Shown piece after piece: positions 55,132-64,000 of a DNA stretch of 64,000 nucleotides; the stretch's first letter is position 1; every line of letters begins with the position of its first letter. The translations under genes and the position numbers were made by a program. The notes beneath the pieces are model-generated. The model saw nothing but the letters and a program-made list of their open reading frames with translations. It was not told the DNA's origin and ran no database searches. The stretch comes from Thauera terpenica 58Eu (GTDB lineage: Bacteria; Pseudomonadota; Gammaproteobacteria; Burkholderiales; Rhodocyclaceae): NCBI RefSeq assembly GCF_000443165.1, contig NZ_ATJV01000092.1:62001-126000 (forward strand), given 5' to 3'.

Positions 55132-55146
55132 TAGACCGGTCGTCTA
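55132..55146. promoter_or_regulatory. NemR-type operator ahead of nemR
   Basis: TAGAC-CGGTC-GTCTA, a perfect inverted repeat. On the minus strand it overlaps a plausible -35 box (TAGACG) 18 bases from TACAAT, giving a near-leaderless nemR message. It also lies in the divergent region to the MFS gene at 55261 and may control both. Confidence 0.7.
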
Positions 55147-55260
55147 GTGCGGCGTCTTGATGACTGTTGAGCGCTGCTCCTGGCCTGCGCCGGAGTGGCG
55201 GGACGAGCGCTGCGTTACGCGCTACAGTTCGCCCCTGCATCGGAAAACAAGAAGCGGCTC

Positions 55261-56448
55261 ATGAAGAAGAATCTGTGGTTACTGGCGATCGCCCAGGGCC
55301 TGTTCCTGTCGAACAACGTGGTCTTCATCGCCATCAATGGCCTGGTCGGGCTGACGCTGGCGCCTGCGGCGTGGATGGCGACCTTGCCGGTGATGGGCTA
55401 TGTCGTGGGCGGGGCGCTATCCACCGGGCTGGTGGCGCGCACCCAGAAACGCTGGGGGCGCAAGACCTCCTTTCAACTCGGGCTGGTGGTGGCGCTGCTC
55501 ACCGCGCTGCTGTGCGCCTTTGCGCTGACGACGCGCAGCTTCTGGCTGCTGGTGACGGGCACTTTGATAGCGGGTTACTACAGCGCCAACGGCCAGCTCT
55601 ACCGTTTTGCCGCCGCTGAACTGGCGCCGCCATCCTTTCGCGAGAAAGCGGTGTCGCTGGTGTTGGCGGGCGGTCTGATCGGGGCGGTGGTCGGTCCCAA
55701 TCTGGCGAACTACACGCGCGAGAGCATGAGCACGCCCTTTCTCGCGTCCTATCTGGCGCTGTCGGTGCTGGCCCTGGTGTCGATGGCGGTGATGGCGGGC
55801 ATCCAGTTTGCGCCCGAGCCGGTGAAGGCGGGGGGTGCCAGCGCTGGCCGGCCACTGCGCGAGATCATGCGCCAGCCGGTGTTCATCGTGTCGACCGTGG
55901 GTGCGGCGATGGGCTATGGCGTGATGAACCTGCTCATGGCCGCAACCCCGCTGGCGATGGATGTGTGCGGCATGCCGTTTTCGGATGCCGCGCTGGTGCT
56001 CGAATGGCATGTGATCGGCATGTTCGCGCCGGGCTTCTTCACCGGTCACCTGATCAAGCGCTTTGGCGTGCTGCAGATCATGGCGGTGGGCGTGGTCCTC
56101 AACCTGGTGTGCATCGCGGTGGCGTTGTCCGGGCAGGATCTGCACCAGTTCCTGATCGCGCTTTTCCTGCTGGGTGTGGGCTGGAACTTCCTGTTCACCG
56201 GCAGCACCACGCTGGCGATGGAGGCCTATCGGCCTGAGGAGAAGGACAAGGCACAGGCCGCGATCAACTTTTTCGTGTTCGCGACCATGGCGGTGACCTC
56301 CTTTGCATCCGGCGCGCTGGTGACCACGCAGGGGTGGGCGCTGCTCAATATGGGCTCGCTGCTGCCGGTGGCGCTCACCGGCGCCGCGCTCGCCTGGCTG
56401 TGGGTGCGCCGGCGGCGTGAGGCTGCTGCTGCCCCCGCCGGGGTCTGA
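55261..56448 (+). CDS. Major facilitator superfamily transporter
   Basis: 395 residues from MKKNLWLLAIAQG at 55261. About 12 helices; motif A-like segment GLVARTQKRWGRKTSFQ between helices 2 and 3, and YRPEEKDKAQAAINF in the loop between helices 10 and 11. It resembles YfcJ-like exporters with no assigned substrate. Divergent from nemR, with the perfect operator between them, so it could be an electrophile-induced exporter. Confidence 0.87.
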   Translation: MKKNLWLLAIAQGLFLSNNVVFIAINGLVGLTLAPAAWMATLPVMGYVVGGALSTGLVARTQKRWGRKTSFQLGLVVALLTALLCAFALTTRSFWLLVTGTLIAGYYSANGQLYRFAAAELAPPSFREKAVSLVLAGGLIGAVVGPNLANYTRESMSTPFLASYLALSVLALVSMAVMAGIQFAPEPVKAGGASAGRPLREIMRQPVFIVSTVGAAMGYGVMNLLMAATPLAMDVCGMPFSDAALVLEWHVIGMFAPGFFTGHLIKRFGVLQIMAVGVVLNLVCIAVALSGQDLHQFLIALFLLGVGWNFLFTGSTTLAMEAYRPEEKDKAQAAINFFVFATMAVTSFASGALVTTQGWALLNMGSLLPVALTGAALAWLWVRRRREAAAAPAGV

Positions 56449-56470
56449 AGGCTGCAGAGCCAGCCCGGCC

Positions 56471-57604
56471 CTACATATTGCCGATGGTGCTGCGCAGGCG
56501 CTGAAGGGCGAGCCCGAAGAAGGCGGCGCCGATGAGCGCAACCATGAGGAACTCCGGCCACACCACCTCGATACCGGCGCCGCGGAAGAGCACGCCCTGA
56601 CCCAGGCTGACGAAGTGCGTGGTTGGCGCCAGCGACATCAGCCAGCGCACCACCTCGGGCATGCTTTCGCGTGGGGTCAGCGCACCCGACAGGATCTGCA
56701 GCGGTAACAGCACGAGGATGGTCATCAAGCCGAACTGCGGCATGTTGCGTGCCAGCGTGCCCATGTAGATGCCGATCGAGGCAGCGGCAAACAGGTAGAG
56801 CAGGGTGGCCATCGCGAACAGCAGGATGGATCCCGGCACCACCACACCGAGTGCGCCCTTGACCACGAACTGCAATGAGAATGTGGACGCCAGCAGCACC
56901 ACCACGCCCATCGACCAAACTTTGGAGAGCATGATTTCCAGTGGTGTCACCGGCATCACCAGCAGGTGCTCGATGGTGCCGTGCTCGCGTTCGCGGATCA
57001 GCGCCGCGCCAGTGAGCAGAATGCCGAGCATGGTGATGTTGTTGATGATGGCGGTGACCGCGGCAAACCAGCTCTGGTTGAGGTTGGGGTTGAACATCGC
57101 GCGCGTGACCAGATTGACCGGCTGCGCGGGCGCGGCGCGATAGCGCTGCATGAAGGCGCGGATCTCGTCGTTGACGATGTTCTGGATATAGCCGGTGCCG
57201 GTCTGCGCCTGGCTCTGGCGCGTGGCGTCGACGTTGAGCTGAACGGCCGGCGAGCGCCCGGCGAGCACGTCGCGCTGGAAGTTGGGCGGGATGTTGAGCA
57301 CGAAGGTGTGCAGGCCGGCGTCCATGCTCTTGTCGATGTCGGCCAGCTCGACATGCTGGGGCGTGATGAACTGCGGTGGGCGCAAGGCATCGATGATGCG
57401 AGCCGAGAGCTGGGAACGGTCCTCGTCGGCCACGGCGATCGAGGCCCGGTGCAGGCTCTCTGGCTTGGCGCGGGCGTCGGCATAGACCGAGATCGTGAAC
57501 ATGAACACGATCAGGAACAGCATCGTCCAGTCGCCGAGCAGGCTGTGGAATTCCTTCATGCCCAGGTGCCAGGTGTTGTGCAGCAAGCCCTTGTTGGAAC
57601 TCAT
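56471..57604 (-). CDS. yhhJ: ABC-2 type permease, YhhJ-like
   Basis: 377 residues. One N-terminal helix (WTMLFLIVFMFTISVYADA), a periplasmic domain to about residue 170, then five helices with the ABC-2 signature REREHGTIEHLLVMPVTPLEI and PLQILSGALTPRESMP. Third gene of the yhiI-rbbA-yhhJ operon. It should pair with the permease half of RbbA to form the export channel; the substrate is unknown. Confidence 0.88.
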   Translation of the reverse strand: MSSNKGLLHNTWHLGMKEFHSLLGDWTMLFLIVFMFTISVYADARAKPESLHRASIAVADEDRSQLSARIIDALRPPQFITPQHVELADIDKSMDAGLHTFVLNIPPNFQRDVLAGRSPAVQLNVDATRQSQAQTGTGYIQNIVNDEIRAFMQRYRAAPAQPVNLVTRAMFNPNLNQSWFAAVTAIINNITMLGILLTGAALIREREHGTIEHLLVMPVTPLEIMLSKVWSMGVVVLLASTFSLQFVVKGALGVVVPGSILLFAMATLLYLFAAASIGIYMGTLARNMPQFGLMTILVLLPLQILSGALTPRESMPEVVRWLMSLAPTTHFVSLGQGVLFRGAGIEVVWPEFLMVALIGAAFFGLALQRLRSTIGNM

Positions 57605-57617
57605 TTGCGCTCTCCCA

Positions 57618-60419
57618 TCAGCGTGCCTGCTTCTTGAGCAGCAGCACCGACGCCAGCGTCAGCACCGGAATTGCGATCAGCAGCGGAATGAAGGCGGCGC
57701 TCAGGTCGCCAAAGTCCAGCGCCTTGGAGAAAGTGCCGCGGCTGATGGTCAGAAAGTGGGTGGTCGGGTAGATCTGGCCGATGAATGCACCCACGCCTTC
57801 GAGCGAGGACACCGGGTCGAGCATGCCGGAGAACTGGATGGCCGGCAGCAAGGTGCCGATCGAGGTGCCGGCCATGGCCGCCACCTGGCTGTCGGTGAGG
57901 GTTGACATCAGCAGCCCGAGGCCGGTGGTGGCGGTGACGTAGATCAGCGCACCGACGAAGAACGCCAGCAGGCTGCCCTTGAAGGGCACGCCGAAGAGGG
58001 TGATCGCGATCACGAACATGAGCACGAAGTTGAGCATCGACAGCCCGATGTAGGGCAGCTGCTTGCCAAGCAGAAATTCCAGCTTGGTCACCGGCGTGGT
58101 GTAGACGTTGAGGATGGAGCCCAACTCCTTTTCGCGCACCACGCCCAGCGCGGTGAGCATGGAAGGGATGAACACCAGCAGCATCGGGATCACCGCCGGC
58201 ACCATGGCGATGAGGCTGCGCATGTCCGGGTTGTAGCGGTAGCGCACGGCAATGTCGGCCGCAGGCACGGGCCTGGCGCCGGTGCTTGCGGTGATGGCTT
58301 CGCTCAGTGTCTGTGCATGCACACCCAGCACGTAGCTGCGGGCGACTTCGGCGCGCATCGGCATCGCACCGTCCAGCCACACGCCGATCTCGGGTCTCGC
58401 GCCGCGGGCGAGGTCGCGGCCAAAACCGGGCGGGATCTCCAGCGCCATCGCCAGTTCGCCCGCGCGCATGCGGTGGTCGATGTCGGCATGACTCTCAAGG
58501 GGTGCCTGCTCGAGGAAGTAGCGTGAGCCGGAAATATTGAGGGTGTAGCTGTCGCTCACCGTGCTGCGATCGAGGTCGAGCACCGCGTAGTTGAGGTCTT
58601 CCACGTCGGTGCTGATGCCGTAGCCCATCACCAGCATGAGCATGACGGTGCCCAGCAACGCGAGGGTGAGGCGGAAGGGGTCGCGTCGCAGCTCGGTGGC
58701 CTCGCGCATGCTGAAGCTGAGCAGGCGGGCGAAGCTGAAATGGGCGACGCGTGAACCCGAGGACGACGTCGCTGCATCGGCGCTGAGCAGCGCTGGGTCA
58801 GCATCAGGTATGGTGCTGCCTGAGTCCTGCGCGGGCTCATCGACGATCCCCAGCGTCACGCCGCTGGCTTCGGCCAGATAGTCGACAAACACATCTTCCA
58901 GCGTGCCGCTGCCGCGCGCTGCCACCATGGCCTCGGGCGTGTCGCTGGCCAGGATCTTGCCCGCGTGCATCAGCGAGATGCGGTCGCAGCGCTGGGCTTC
59001 GTTCATGAAGTGGGTGGTGATGAAGATCGTCACGCCGTCCTTGCGCGACAGGTCGATGATCAGCTCCCAGAAGTGGTCGCGCGCCACCGGGTCCACGCCC
59101 GAGGTGGGTTCGTCGAGGATCAGCACGTCGGGGCGGTGGAGGACGGCGACGGCCAGTTGCAGGCGCTGGCGTATGCCCAGCGGCAGCGCGTCGGGCAGCG
59201 CCTCCATCACCGGCACCAGATCGAAACGCTGGGCGAGTTCGGCAATGCGGGCGTCGCCCTCGTCGTGCGACAGGTTGAACAGGCGCGCGTGAAGCTGCAG
59301 GTTGCGCCGCACCGACAGTTCGCCATACAGGGAGAAAGCCTGGGACATGTAGCCCACGCGGCGGCGGGTGTCGATGTTGCGGGCGTCGAGCACTTCGCCC
59401 AGCAGGCGGGCCTCGCCACGGCTGGGTGGCAGCAGGCCGGTGAGCATCTTCATGGTGGTCGACTTGCCGCAGCCGTTGGAGCCGAGGAAGCCGAAAATCT
59501 CCCCGCGCCGAACCTGCAGATTGACGTCGTCCACGGCGATGAAATCGCCAAAGCGCATCTGCAGGTCGTGGGCTTCGATCACCACCTCGCCCGCAGTGAG
59601 CGGAGGGATGTGCAGCGGCGCGTGCTCGCCCCGGCGCTCGGGCGGCAGCAGGGCGAGAAAGGCTTCTTCCAGTGTCCTGGTGCCGGTGCGCTCGTGCAAT
59701 TGCGCAGGCGTGCCAGTGGCCAGCACCTGGCCCGCGTCCACCGCGACCAGCCAGTCGTACTGCTCGGCTTCTTCCATGTAAGCCGTGGCAACGAGCACGC
59801 TCATGTCCTTGCGTCGGCTGCGGATGCGCTTGATGAGTTCCCAGAACTGGCGCCGTGACAGCGGATCGACGCCGGTGGTGGGCTCGTCGAGGATGAGCAG
59901 ATCGGGGTCGTGAATGAGCGCGCAGCACAGGCCGAGCTTTTGCTTCATGCCGCCAGACAGCTTGTTGGCCGGACGGTCGGCGAAGTCGGTGAGGTCGGTG
60001 GAGGCGAGCAGATCAGCGATGCGGTGCGCACGCTCGGCGCGCGACTGGCCGAACAGGCGGCCGAAGAAGTCGATGTTCTCGAACACCGACAGCGTGGGGT
60101 AAAGATTCTTGCCCAAGCCTTGTGGCATGTAGGCGATGCGCGGGCACACTGCGCTGCGGTGACGCGCGCTCGCCATGTCGCCGCCGAGTACTTCAAGTCG
60201 GCCGCCTTGCAGCTTGCGTGCGCCGGCAATCAGACCCAGCCAGGTGGATTTGCCTACGCCGTCAGGCCCGATGAAGCCAACCATGCAGCCGGCCGGAACA
60301 TCGAGGCTGACACGGTCGGCTGCGAGCGTGTCGCCATAGCGGTGCTCGAGCTCGACGAGGCGGGCGACAGGCTGGGCGGCAGAGCGGACGACGGGTGCCG
60401 CGCCCTGACCGGGGGTCAC
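57618..60419 (-). CDS. rbbA: RbbA-type protein: two ABC ATPases fused to an ABC-2 permease
   Basis: 933 residues. First ATPase (about 20-255): Walker [10 protein letters not shown], signature [11 protein letters not shown], Walker [14 protein letters not shown]. Second ATPase (about 285-515): [10 protein letters not shown], an altered signature [25 protein letters not shown]. The permease (from about 570) has a periplasmic loop and helices with [23 protein letters not shown]. coli RbbA has the same order and about the same size and binds ribosomes. It overlaps yhiI by 4 bp and precedes yhhJ. Export of a toxic compound is the usual interpretation. Confidence 0.92.
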   Translation of the reverse strand: MTPGQGAAPVVRSAAQPVARLVELEHRYGDTLAADRVSLDVPAGCMVGFIGPDGVGKSTWLGLIAGARKLQGGRLEVLGGDMASARHRSAVCPRIAYMPQGLGKNLYPTLSVFENIDFFGRLFGQSRAERAHRIADLLASTDLTDFADRPANKLSGGMKQKLGLCCALIHDPDLLILDEPTTGVDPLSRRQFWELIKRIRSRRKDMSVLVATAYMEEAEQYDWLVAVDAGQVLATGTPAQLHERTGTRTLEEAFLALLPPERRGEHAPLHIPPLTAGEVVIEAHDLQMRFGDFIAVDDVNLQVRRGEIFGFLGSNGCGKSTTMKMLTGLLPPSRGEARLLGEVLDARNIDTRRRVGYMSQAFSLYGELSVRRNLQLHARLFNLSHDEGDARIAELAQRFDLVPVMEALPDALPLGIRQRLQLAVAVLHRPDVLILDEPTSGVDPVARDHFWELIIDLSRKDGVTIFITTHFMNEAQRCDRISLMHAGKILASDTPEAMVAARGSGTLEDVFVDYLAEASGVTLGIVDEPAQDSGSTIPDADPALLSADAATSSSGSRVAHFSFARLLSFSMREATELRRDPFRLTLALLGTVMLMLVMGYGISTDVEDLNYAVLDLDRSTVSDSYTLNISGSRYFLEQAPLESHADIDHRMRAGELAMALEIPPGFGRDLARGARPEIGVWLDGAMPMRAEVARSYVLGVHAQTLSEAITASTGARPVPAADIAVRYRYNPDMRSLIAMVPAVIPMLLVFIPSMLTALGVVREKELGSILNVYTTPVTKLEFLLGKQLPYIGLSMLNFVLMFVIAITLFGVPFKGSLLAFFVGALIYVTATTGLGLLMSTLTDSQVAAMAGTSIGTLLPAIQFSGMLDPVSSLEGVGAFIGQIYPTTHFLTISRGTFSKALDFGDLSAAFIPLLIAIPVLTLASVLLLKKQAR

Positions 60420-61483
60420 GGCAGCCTCACCTGCAAGGCCTCGGGCCAGGGCGTGCTCTGATCGAGACGCACATGGGCGATGCCCGGCAGGCCGGTCTTG
60501 ACGTGCTCGGGGTATTTGGCGAGCAGCTCCGGATCGACGCGGGCCTTGACGCGGAACACCATCTTCTGGCGCTCACTCTGGGTTTCCACCGACTTCGGGG
60601 TGAATTGGGCGACGCTGGCCACGTAAGACACCTGCGCCGGGATCACGTAGTGCTGAGCGGCATCGAGCACAATGCGCGCCTCGGTGCCCATCCCCACCCG
60701 GCCCGCGGCCATCTCGGGCAGGAAGAAGGTCATGTACACGTCGCCGATGTCCACCAGGCTGAGGATCTTGCCGCCACCGGCCACCACTTCACCTGGCTGT
60801 ACGACGCGGTACTGCACCCGGCCATTGCGTGGCGCACGCAAGGCACCGTCCTCGAGTTCGGTCTGCAGGCGGACCACCACTGCATTTGCCGCTTCGATGG
60901 CAGCGACGGATTGGTCGATCTCGGCTTCGGCCGCACGTACGGCGGCCTGGGCAGCGGTGATCTGGGCGCTGGCAACGTTGACGCTGGCCTCGCCGTTGCG
61001 CACGCGCGCGGCATTGTCGTCGGCGATCTGCTCGGAGATCGCGCGATCGGCACGCAGCGCCTGCGAGCGGGCACTGGTCTTGCGCGCGAGGTCGAGCTCC
61101 GAGCGGCGCTGCACCAGCACGGCTTCGGCCATCACGACATCGGCCTTGCGCTGCGCCAGCCGGGCACGCGCAGTCTCGCGGCCGCTGATGGTGTTGGCGA
61201 CCTGGGCGCGGGCCTGGGCTAGCTGGGCTTCGGTGGACTTCATGTCCATCTGGGCGACGATGTCGCCCGCGTTCACGAAGTCGCCTTCGTTCGCCATGAT
61301 GTCCTGCACGCGCCCGGGTGCCTTGGCGGCGACGTCGATCTCGGTGGCTTCGATGCGGCCATTGCCGGTGACGAAGTTGTTATTCTGTGCGGCGGGCTGC
61401 AGCCACTGCCAGGCTGCGCCTGCGCCAAGGGCAAGCACAGCGGCGACAATCCATACCATCTTGTTGGTGTTCTTGGTCTTCAT
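60416..61483 (-). CDS. yhiI: HlyD-family periplasmic adaptor YhiI
   Basis: 355 residues from MKTKNTNKM at 61483, the same length as E. coli YhiI. One membrane anchor ([20 protein letters not shown]), the lipoyl half-motifs [21 protein letters not shown] and [20 protein letters not shown], and a coiled-coil hairpin between. It connects the RbbA/YhhJ exporter to the outer membrane or periplasm. First gene of the operon, divergent from a TetR gene with an operator-like repeat between. Confidence 0.92.
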   Translation of the reverse strand: MKTKNTNKMVWIVAAVLALGAGAAWQWLQPAAQNNNFVTGNGRIEATEIDVAAKAPGRVQDIMANEGDFVNAGDIVAQMDMKSTEAQLAQARAQVANTISGRETARARLAQRKADVVMAEAVLVQRRSELDLARKTSARSQALRADRAISEQIADDNAARVRNGEASVNVASAQITAAQAAVRAAEAEIDQSVAAIEAANAVVVRLQTELEDGALRAPRNGRVQYRVVQPGEVVAGGGKILSLVDIGDVYMTFFLPEMAAGRVGMGTEARIVLDAAQHYVIPAQVSYVASVAQFTPKSVETQSERQKMVFRVKARVDPELLAKYPEHVKTGLPGIAHVRLDQSTPWPEALQVRLP

Positions 61484-61610
61484 GACAATTCCCGATGCAG
61501 TTGCCACGGCGTGCTGTCCGTTGGCGGGGCTGCCGCAAGCGTGCGGCGGCAGGCGTGTCCGGTGTGTTGAGCGGCGGTGCAGGAAATTGATGCTGCACTG
61601 CACTTGTATT

Positions 61611-61624
61611 CCAACATGTGTTAG
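61611..61624. promoter_or_regulatory. Candidate operator between yhiI and the TetR gene
   Basis: CCAACA-TG-TGTTAG, an imperfect palindrome (one mismatch) with a perfect AACATGTGTT core, in an AT-rich part of the divergent region. Likely TetR-binding site. Confidence 0.5.
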
Positions 61625-61716
61625 ATATCATTGTCAAGGCGATGTGCTGGGCGCGTCGCGCAAGGCCGTGAGTGTGCTCTCGGCCCGCACGGATAACACC
61701 ATGGAATGAGAGATGG

Positions 61717-62451
61717 ATGATGACAGACAATAGTGCGTCACGTCGTCGCGGCCGCGGCCGGCCCAAGGCACAGGCTATTGAGCAGGACAGGAATTGCCAG
61801 AAGCGTCTTCTGGATGTCGCGGTCCAGGCCTTTGCGGTGCGCAGCTACGATGGGGTCAGTCTGCGCGCGCTGGCGGCTGCGGCAGATTGCGATGTTTCAA
61901 TGGTTGCGCATCACTTTGGTTCCAAGCAGGATCTGTGGCTCGCCACCGTGGAGCACATGCGTGCGCGGGCGCTGATGTACTGCGAAGAAGTTGCTGTGCT
62001 GCAGCAGTCGCCGCTGCCGATCGAGACCCGGTGCCTGCAGGCGATGGAACATCTTTGCGAGACAATGGCGGGCGAGGATGAGATGGTGAGGTTCATGATG
62101 CGCGAGCGGGCTGAGGGCTCGGAGCGCTTCGCGCATCTCCACGCCCGCGTCATCAGACTCCTGTTTGCCGCCTATCGCCCGATCTGGCAGGAGGCGATCG
62201 ACGGTGGCGTGCTCAAGCTGAGCCCGCCCGCGCTCGTGCATACCCTGCTCTCCGGGGCGATCGCGTTCGCGCTGACATCGCCGCCGCTTGCGATGCAGGT
62301 GGAGGGCAAAGCGGACGAGGGCAGGGGCGAGAGCGCCGGAAGCGCAGGAGACGGTGTGCTGGCACGGGGGGAGGTGAAGCAGCTTGTACGTGGACTGTTT
62401 GCGCAACTGGGCGGCATTGGCTCACGCCCATTGGAACAAGGGGATTCATGA
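61717..62451 (+). CDS. TetR-family regulator (CerR/DUF1956 type)
   Basis: 244 residues from the first of two Met codons at 61717. Basic arm SRRRGRGRPKAQ, HTH with VSLRALAAAADCDVSMVAHHFGSKQDLW, and a C-terminal domain with MVRFMMRERAEGSERF and YRPIWQEAI typical of regulators beside yhiI/rbbA-type exporters. It probably represses the divergent exporter operon. Its stop overlaps the next gene's start (ATGA, 62448-62451), so it is also co-translated with an MlaE-type permease. Confidence 0.85.
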   Translation: MMTDNSASRRRGRGRPKAQAIEQDRNCQKRLLDVAVQAFAVRSYDGVSLRALAAAADCDVSMVAHHFGSKQDLWLATVEHMRARALMYCEEVAVLQQSPLPIETRCLQAMEHLCETMAGEDEMVRFMMRERAEGSERFAHLHARVIRLLFAAYRPIWQEAIDGGVLKLSPPALVHTLLSGAIAFALTSPPLAMQVEGKADEGRGESAGSAGDGVLARGEVKQLVRGLFAQLGGIGSRPLEQGDS

Positions 62452-63587
62452 GCGGTTCAAGCGTGGGAAGCGCCGAATTGGCGAGCCTTGAAGGCGAAAA
62501 CCGGCTGCAGCTCGGCGGTGACTGGACGCTCGCACATTACCGGGCGCTCGCCGCACGGGTGGCGGTGCTGGCACCGCGGCTCGATCCCGGCACGCGCGTC
62601 GAGGTCGATGGGCTGGGCGCGCTCGATACCGCTGGTGTCGCCTTGCTGTACGAGCTGCTCGGTCGCGAGCGCCTGGCCGAGCTGGCGGCACAAGGCAGTG
62701 CGCTGGGCGCAGAGCGCCGTGCGCTGCTGCAGGCGGTCAGCGCCGCCCTCGACACCGAAACGCCGGTGCCCGCCAAGCCGGGTCATGCACTGGGTGATGT
62801 GCTCGAGCACGTCGGCCAGACCACGCTGACTTTCGGTCGTCACATGCGCGGCATCGCCGGCTTCATCGGCATCACGCTGCAAACCGCGCTTGTCGTGATG
62901 CTGCAGCCCCGGCGCTGGCGCATGACTGCGCTCGTCGCCAATCTCGAGCGCACCGGGCTTGACGCCGTGCCCATCGTCGCCTTGCTGACCTTTCTCATCG
63001 GTGCGGTGGTGGCCTTTCTTGGCGCCACCGTGCTGGCGGAGTTCGGCGCCAGCATCTTCACCGTGGATCTGGTCGTCTATTCCTTTTTGCGCGAATTCGG
63101 CGTGCTGCTCACCGCCATCATCGTCGCCGGCCGCACCGCCAGTTCATTCACTGCGCAGATCGGCTCGATGCGGGCGAACGAGGAGGTCGACGCCATCCGC
63201 GTGCTCGGCCTCGATCCGGTTGAACTGCTCGTGCTGCCGCGCGTTGCGGCGCTGCTGCTGGCGCTGCCGATGCTGACTTTCGTGGCGATGATCTCCGGCA
63301 TTGTCGGCGGCATGCTGGTGTGTGCGATCACGCTGGACATCTCGCCGACGATGTTCATTTCGGTGATGGAGAACAATGTCGGGCTCAGACACTTTGTCAT
63401 CGGCATGGCCAAGGCGCCGATCTTCGCCTTCCTGATCGCGGTGATCGGGTGCATGGAAGGTTTTCGGGTCAGCGGCAGTGCACAGTCGGTGGGCGAGCAC
63501 ACGACCTCAGCGGTGGTGCAGTCGATCTTCGTCGTCATCGTGGTCGATGCGGTGGCGGCGCTGTTCTGTATGGAGATGGGCTGGTGA
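62448..63587 (+). CDS. MlaE-family permease with N-terminal STAS-like domain
   Basis: 379 residues. Residues 10-105 form a STAS-like domain (LQLGGDWTLAHY, VEVDGLGALDTAGVALLYEL), fused to an MlaE/YrbE permease from about residue 130, with TFLIGAVVAFLGATVL, GRTASSFTAQIGSMRANEEVD (a conserved cytoplasmic loop, quoted in part) and FVIGMAKAPIFAFLIAVIGC. In the Mla lipid transporter the STAS protein (MlaB) is separate; here it is fused to the permease. It likely moves phospholipid or another hydrophobic compound with the ATPase that follows. ATGA overlap with the TetR gene before it and GTGA overlap with the ATPase after. Confidence 0.9.
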   Translation: MSGSSVGSAELASLEGENRLQLGGDWTLAHYRALAARVAVLAPRLDPGTRVEVDGLGALDTAGVALLYELLGRERLAELAAQGSALGAERRALLQAVSAALDTETPVPAKPGHALGDVLEHVGQTTLTFGRHMRGIAGFIGITLQTALVVMLQPRRWRMTALVANLERTGLDAVPIVALLTFLIGAVVAFLGATVLAEFGASIFTVDLVVYSFLREFGVLLTAIIVAGRTASSFTAQIGSMRANEEVDAIRVLGLDPVELLVLPRVAALLLALPMLTFVAMISGIVGGMLVCAITLDISPTMFISVMENNVGLRHFVIGMAKAPIFAFLIAVIGCMEGFRVSGSAQSVGEHTTSAVVQSIFVVIVVDAVAALFCMEMGW

Positions 63588-64000
63588 CGGGGGGGCTGGT
63601 GACCCGGGGGCTGCTGAGCGCGGAAAAGGTGGAGGCGCACGCCGAGAACATCATCGAGGTGCGCGCGGTGCGCAACCAGTTTGGCAGCCAGGTGGTGCAC
63701 GAGGCGCTGGACCTGGACGTGCGTCGGGGCGAGATCCTGAGCGTGGTCGGTGGCTCGGGAACAGGCAAGTCGGTGCTGCTGCGCACCATCGTCGGCCTGA
63801 ATCGTCCCGCGCGCGGTGCCGTGAGCGTGTTTGGTGAGGACCTGCTCAGCCTGCCGGCGGCGCAGCGCAGTCGGGTCGAACGTCGTTTTGGCGTGCTGTT
63901 CCAGAAAGGCGCCTTGTTCTCCTCGCTGACCGTGATCGAGAACGTGGCCTTGCCGCTCATCGAGCACGCCGGCCTCGGTGCTGGCGATGCGGCGCGCCTG
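63584..64000 (+). CDS. MlaF-like ABC transporter ATP-binding protein, partial
   Basis: Read directly; begins with GTG at 63584 overlapping the permease stop and runs 139 codons to the window edge without a stop. Contents: IIEVRAVRNQFGSQVVHEAL, Walker A GGSGTGKSVLLRTI, and FGVLFQKGALFSSLTVIENV, the Q-loop region typical of MlaF. The signature and Walker B motifs lie beyond the window. ATPase of the MlaE-type transporter encoded just before. Confidence 0.88.
   Translation, partial: MTGGLVTRGLLSAEKVEAHAENIIEVRAVRNQFGSQVVHEALDLDVRRGEILSVVGGSGTGKSVLLRTIVGLNRPARGAVSVFGEDLLSLPAAQRSRVERRFGVLFQKGALFSSLTVIENVALPLIEHAGLGAGDAARL

Overview
The window is a GC-rich bacterial chromosome segment with very dense coding on both strands. 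The gene mix points to a betaproteobacterium, most likely of the Rhodocyclales (Thauera/Azoarcus-like). This rests on the N-type ATPase operon, the fpr/finR pair, the rbbA-type exporter and GC-rich codon use; it is inference, since no rRNA or tRNA gene is present. I see no CRISPR array, insertion sequence or integrase, so the segment looks like core or long-resident accessory chromosome.

Layout. 1-3189 (minus) is the end of a Tad-type pilus locus (Flp-like pilin, TadG-like and TadE-like proteins, and a secreted protein cut by the window edge). 3303-4727 holds an unusual pair of terminator hairpins and an MFS transporter. 4792-9020 holds ettA, a glutathione peroxidase, and fpr diverging from its likely regulator finR. 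9177-14861 (plus) holds an M20 amidohydrolase, ybbP, rmuC and two small conserved proteins. 14899-25197 is the most intriguing region: GTP cyclohydrolase II-like, RibD-type reductase, creatininase-family and 6-pyruvoyl-tetrahydropterin-synthase-like proteins intermixed with a glycosyltransferase, methyltransferase, MDR dehydrogenase, flippase-like protein, CDP-alcohol phosphatidyltransferase and sulfatase-fold membrane protein. It reads as an uncharacterised pathway making a pterin- or pyrimidine-derived, possibly lipid-linked and exported molecule. 25212-31068 holds yceI, moaA, a Lon-like protease, a yjdF-type membrane protein and a 2H phosphoesterase. 31151-39495 holds formaldehyde detoxification genes (frmA, fghA, divergent LysR), a DedA-flavoprotein fusion, a DUF599 protein, msrA/msrB and a hemolysin III protein. 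39496-41110 is a decayed stretch with gene remnants.

41111-42780 is acuR-acuI (acrylyl-CoA reductase). 43006-49837 is a complete N-type ATPase operon in the order atpDCQRBEFAG. 50073-50919 is a LigB-type dioxygenase gene broken by a 10-bp tandem duplication. 51124-52057 encodes two small unknown proteins. 52042-56448 is an electrophile/aldehyde module (old yellow enzyme, yqhD, NemR-like regulator, MFS). 56471-62451 is a yhiI-rbbA-yhhJ exporter with a divergent TetR, which is itself coupled to an MlaE/MlaF-type transporter running off the right edge.

A theme across the right two thirds is defence against reactive carbonyls, electrophiles and oxidants. The acuR and nemR-like regulators share a near-identical recognition-helix region and the same TAGAC-N5-GTCTA operator, which lies near both regulators and their target genes.
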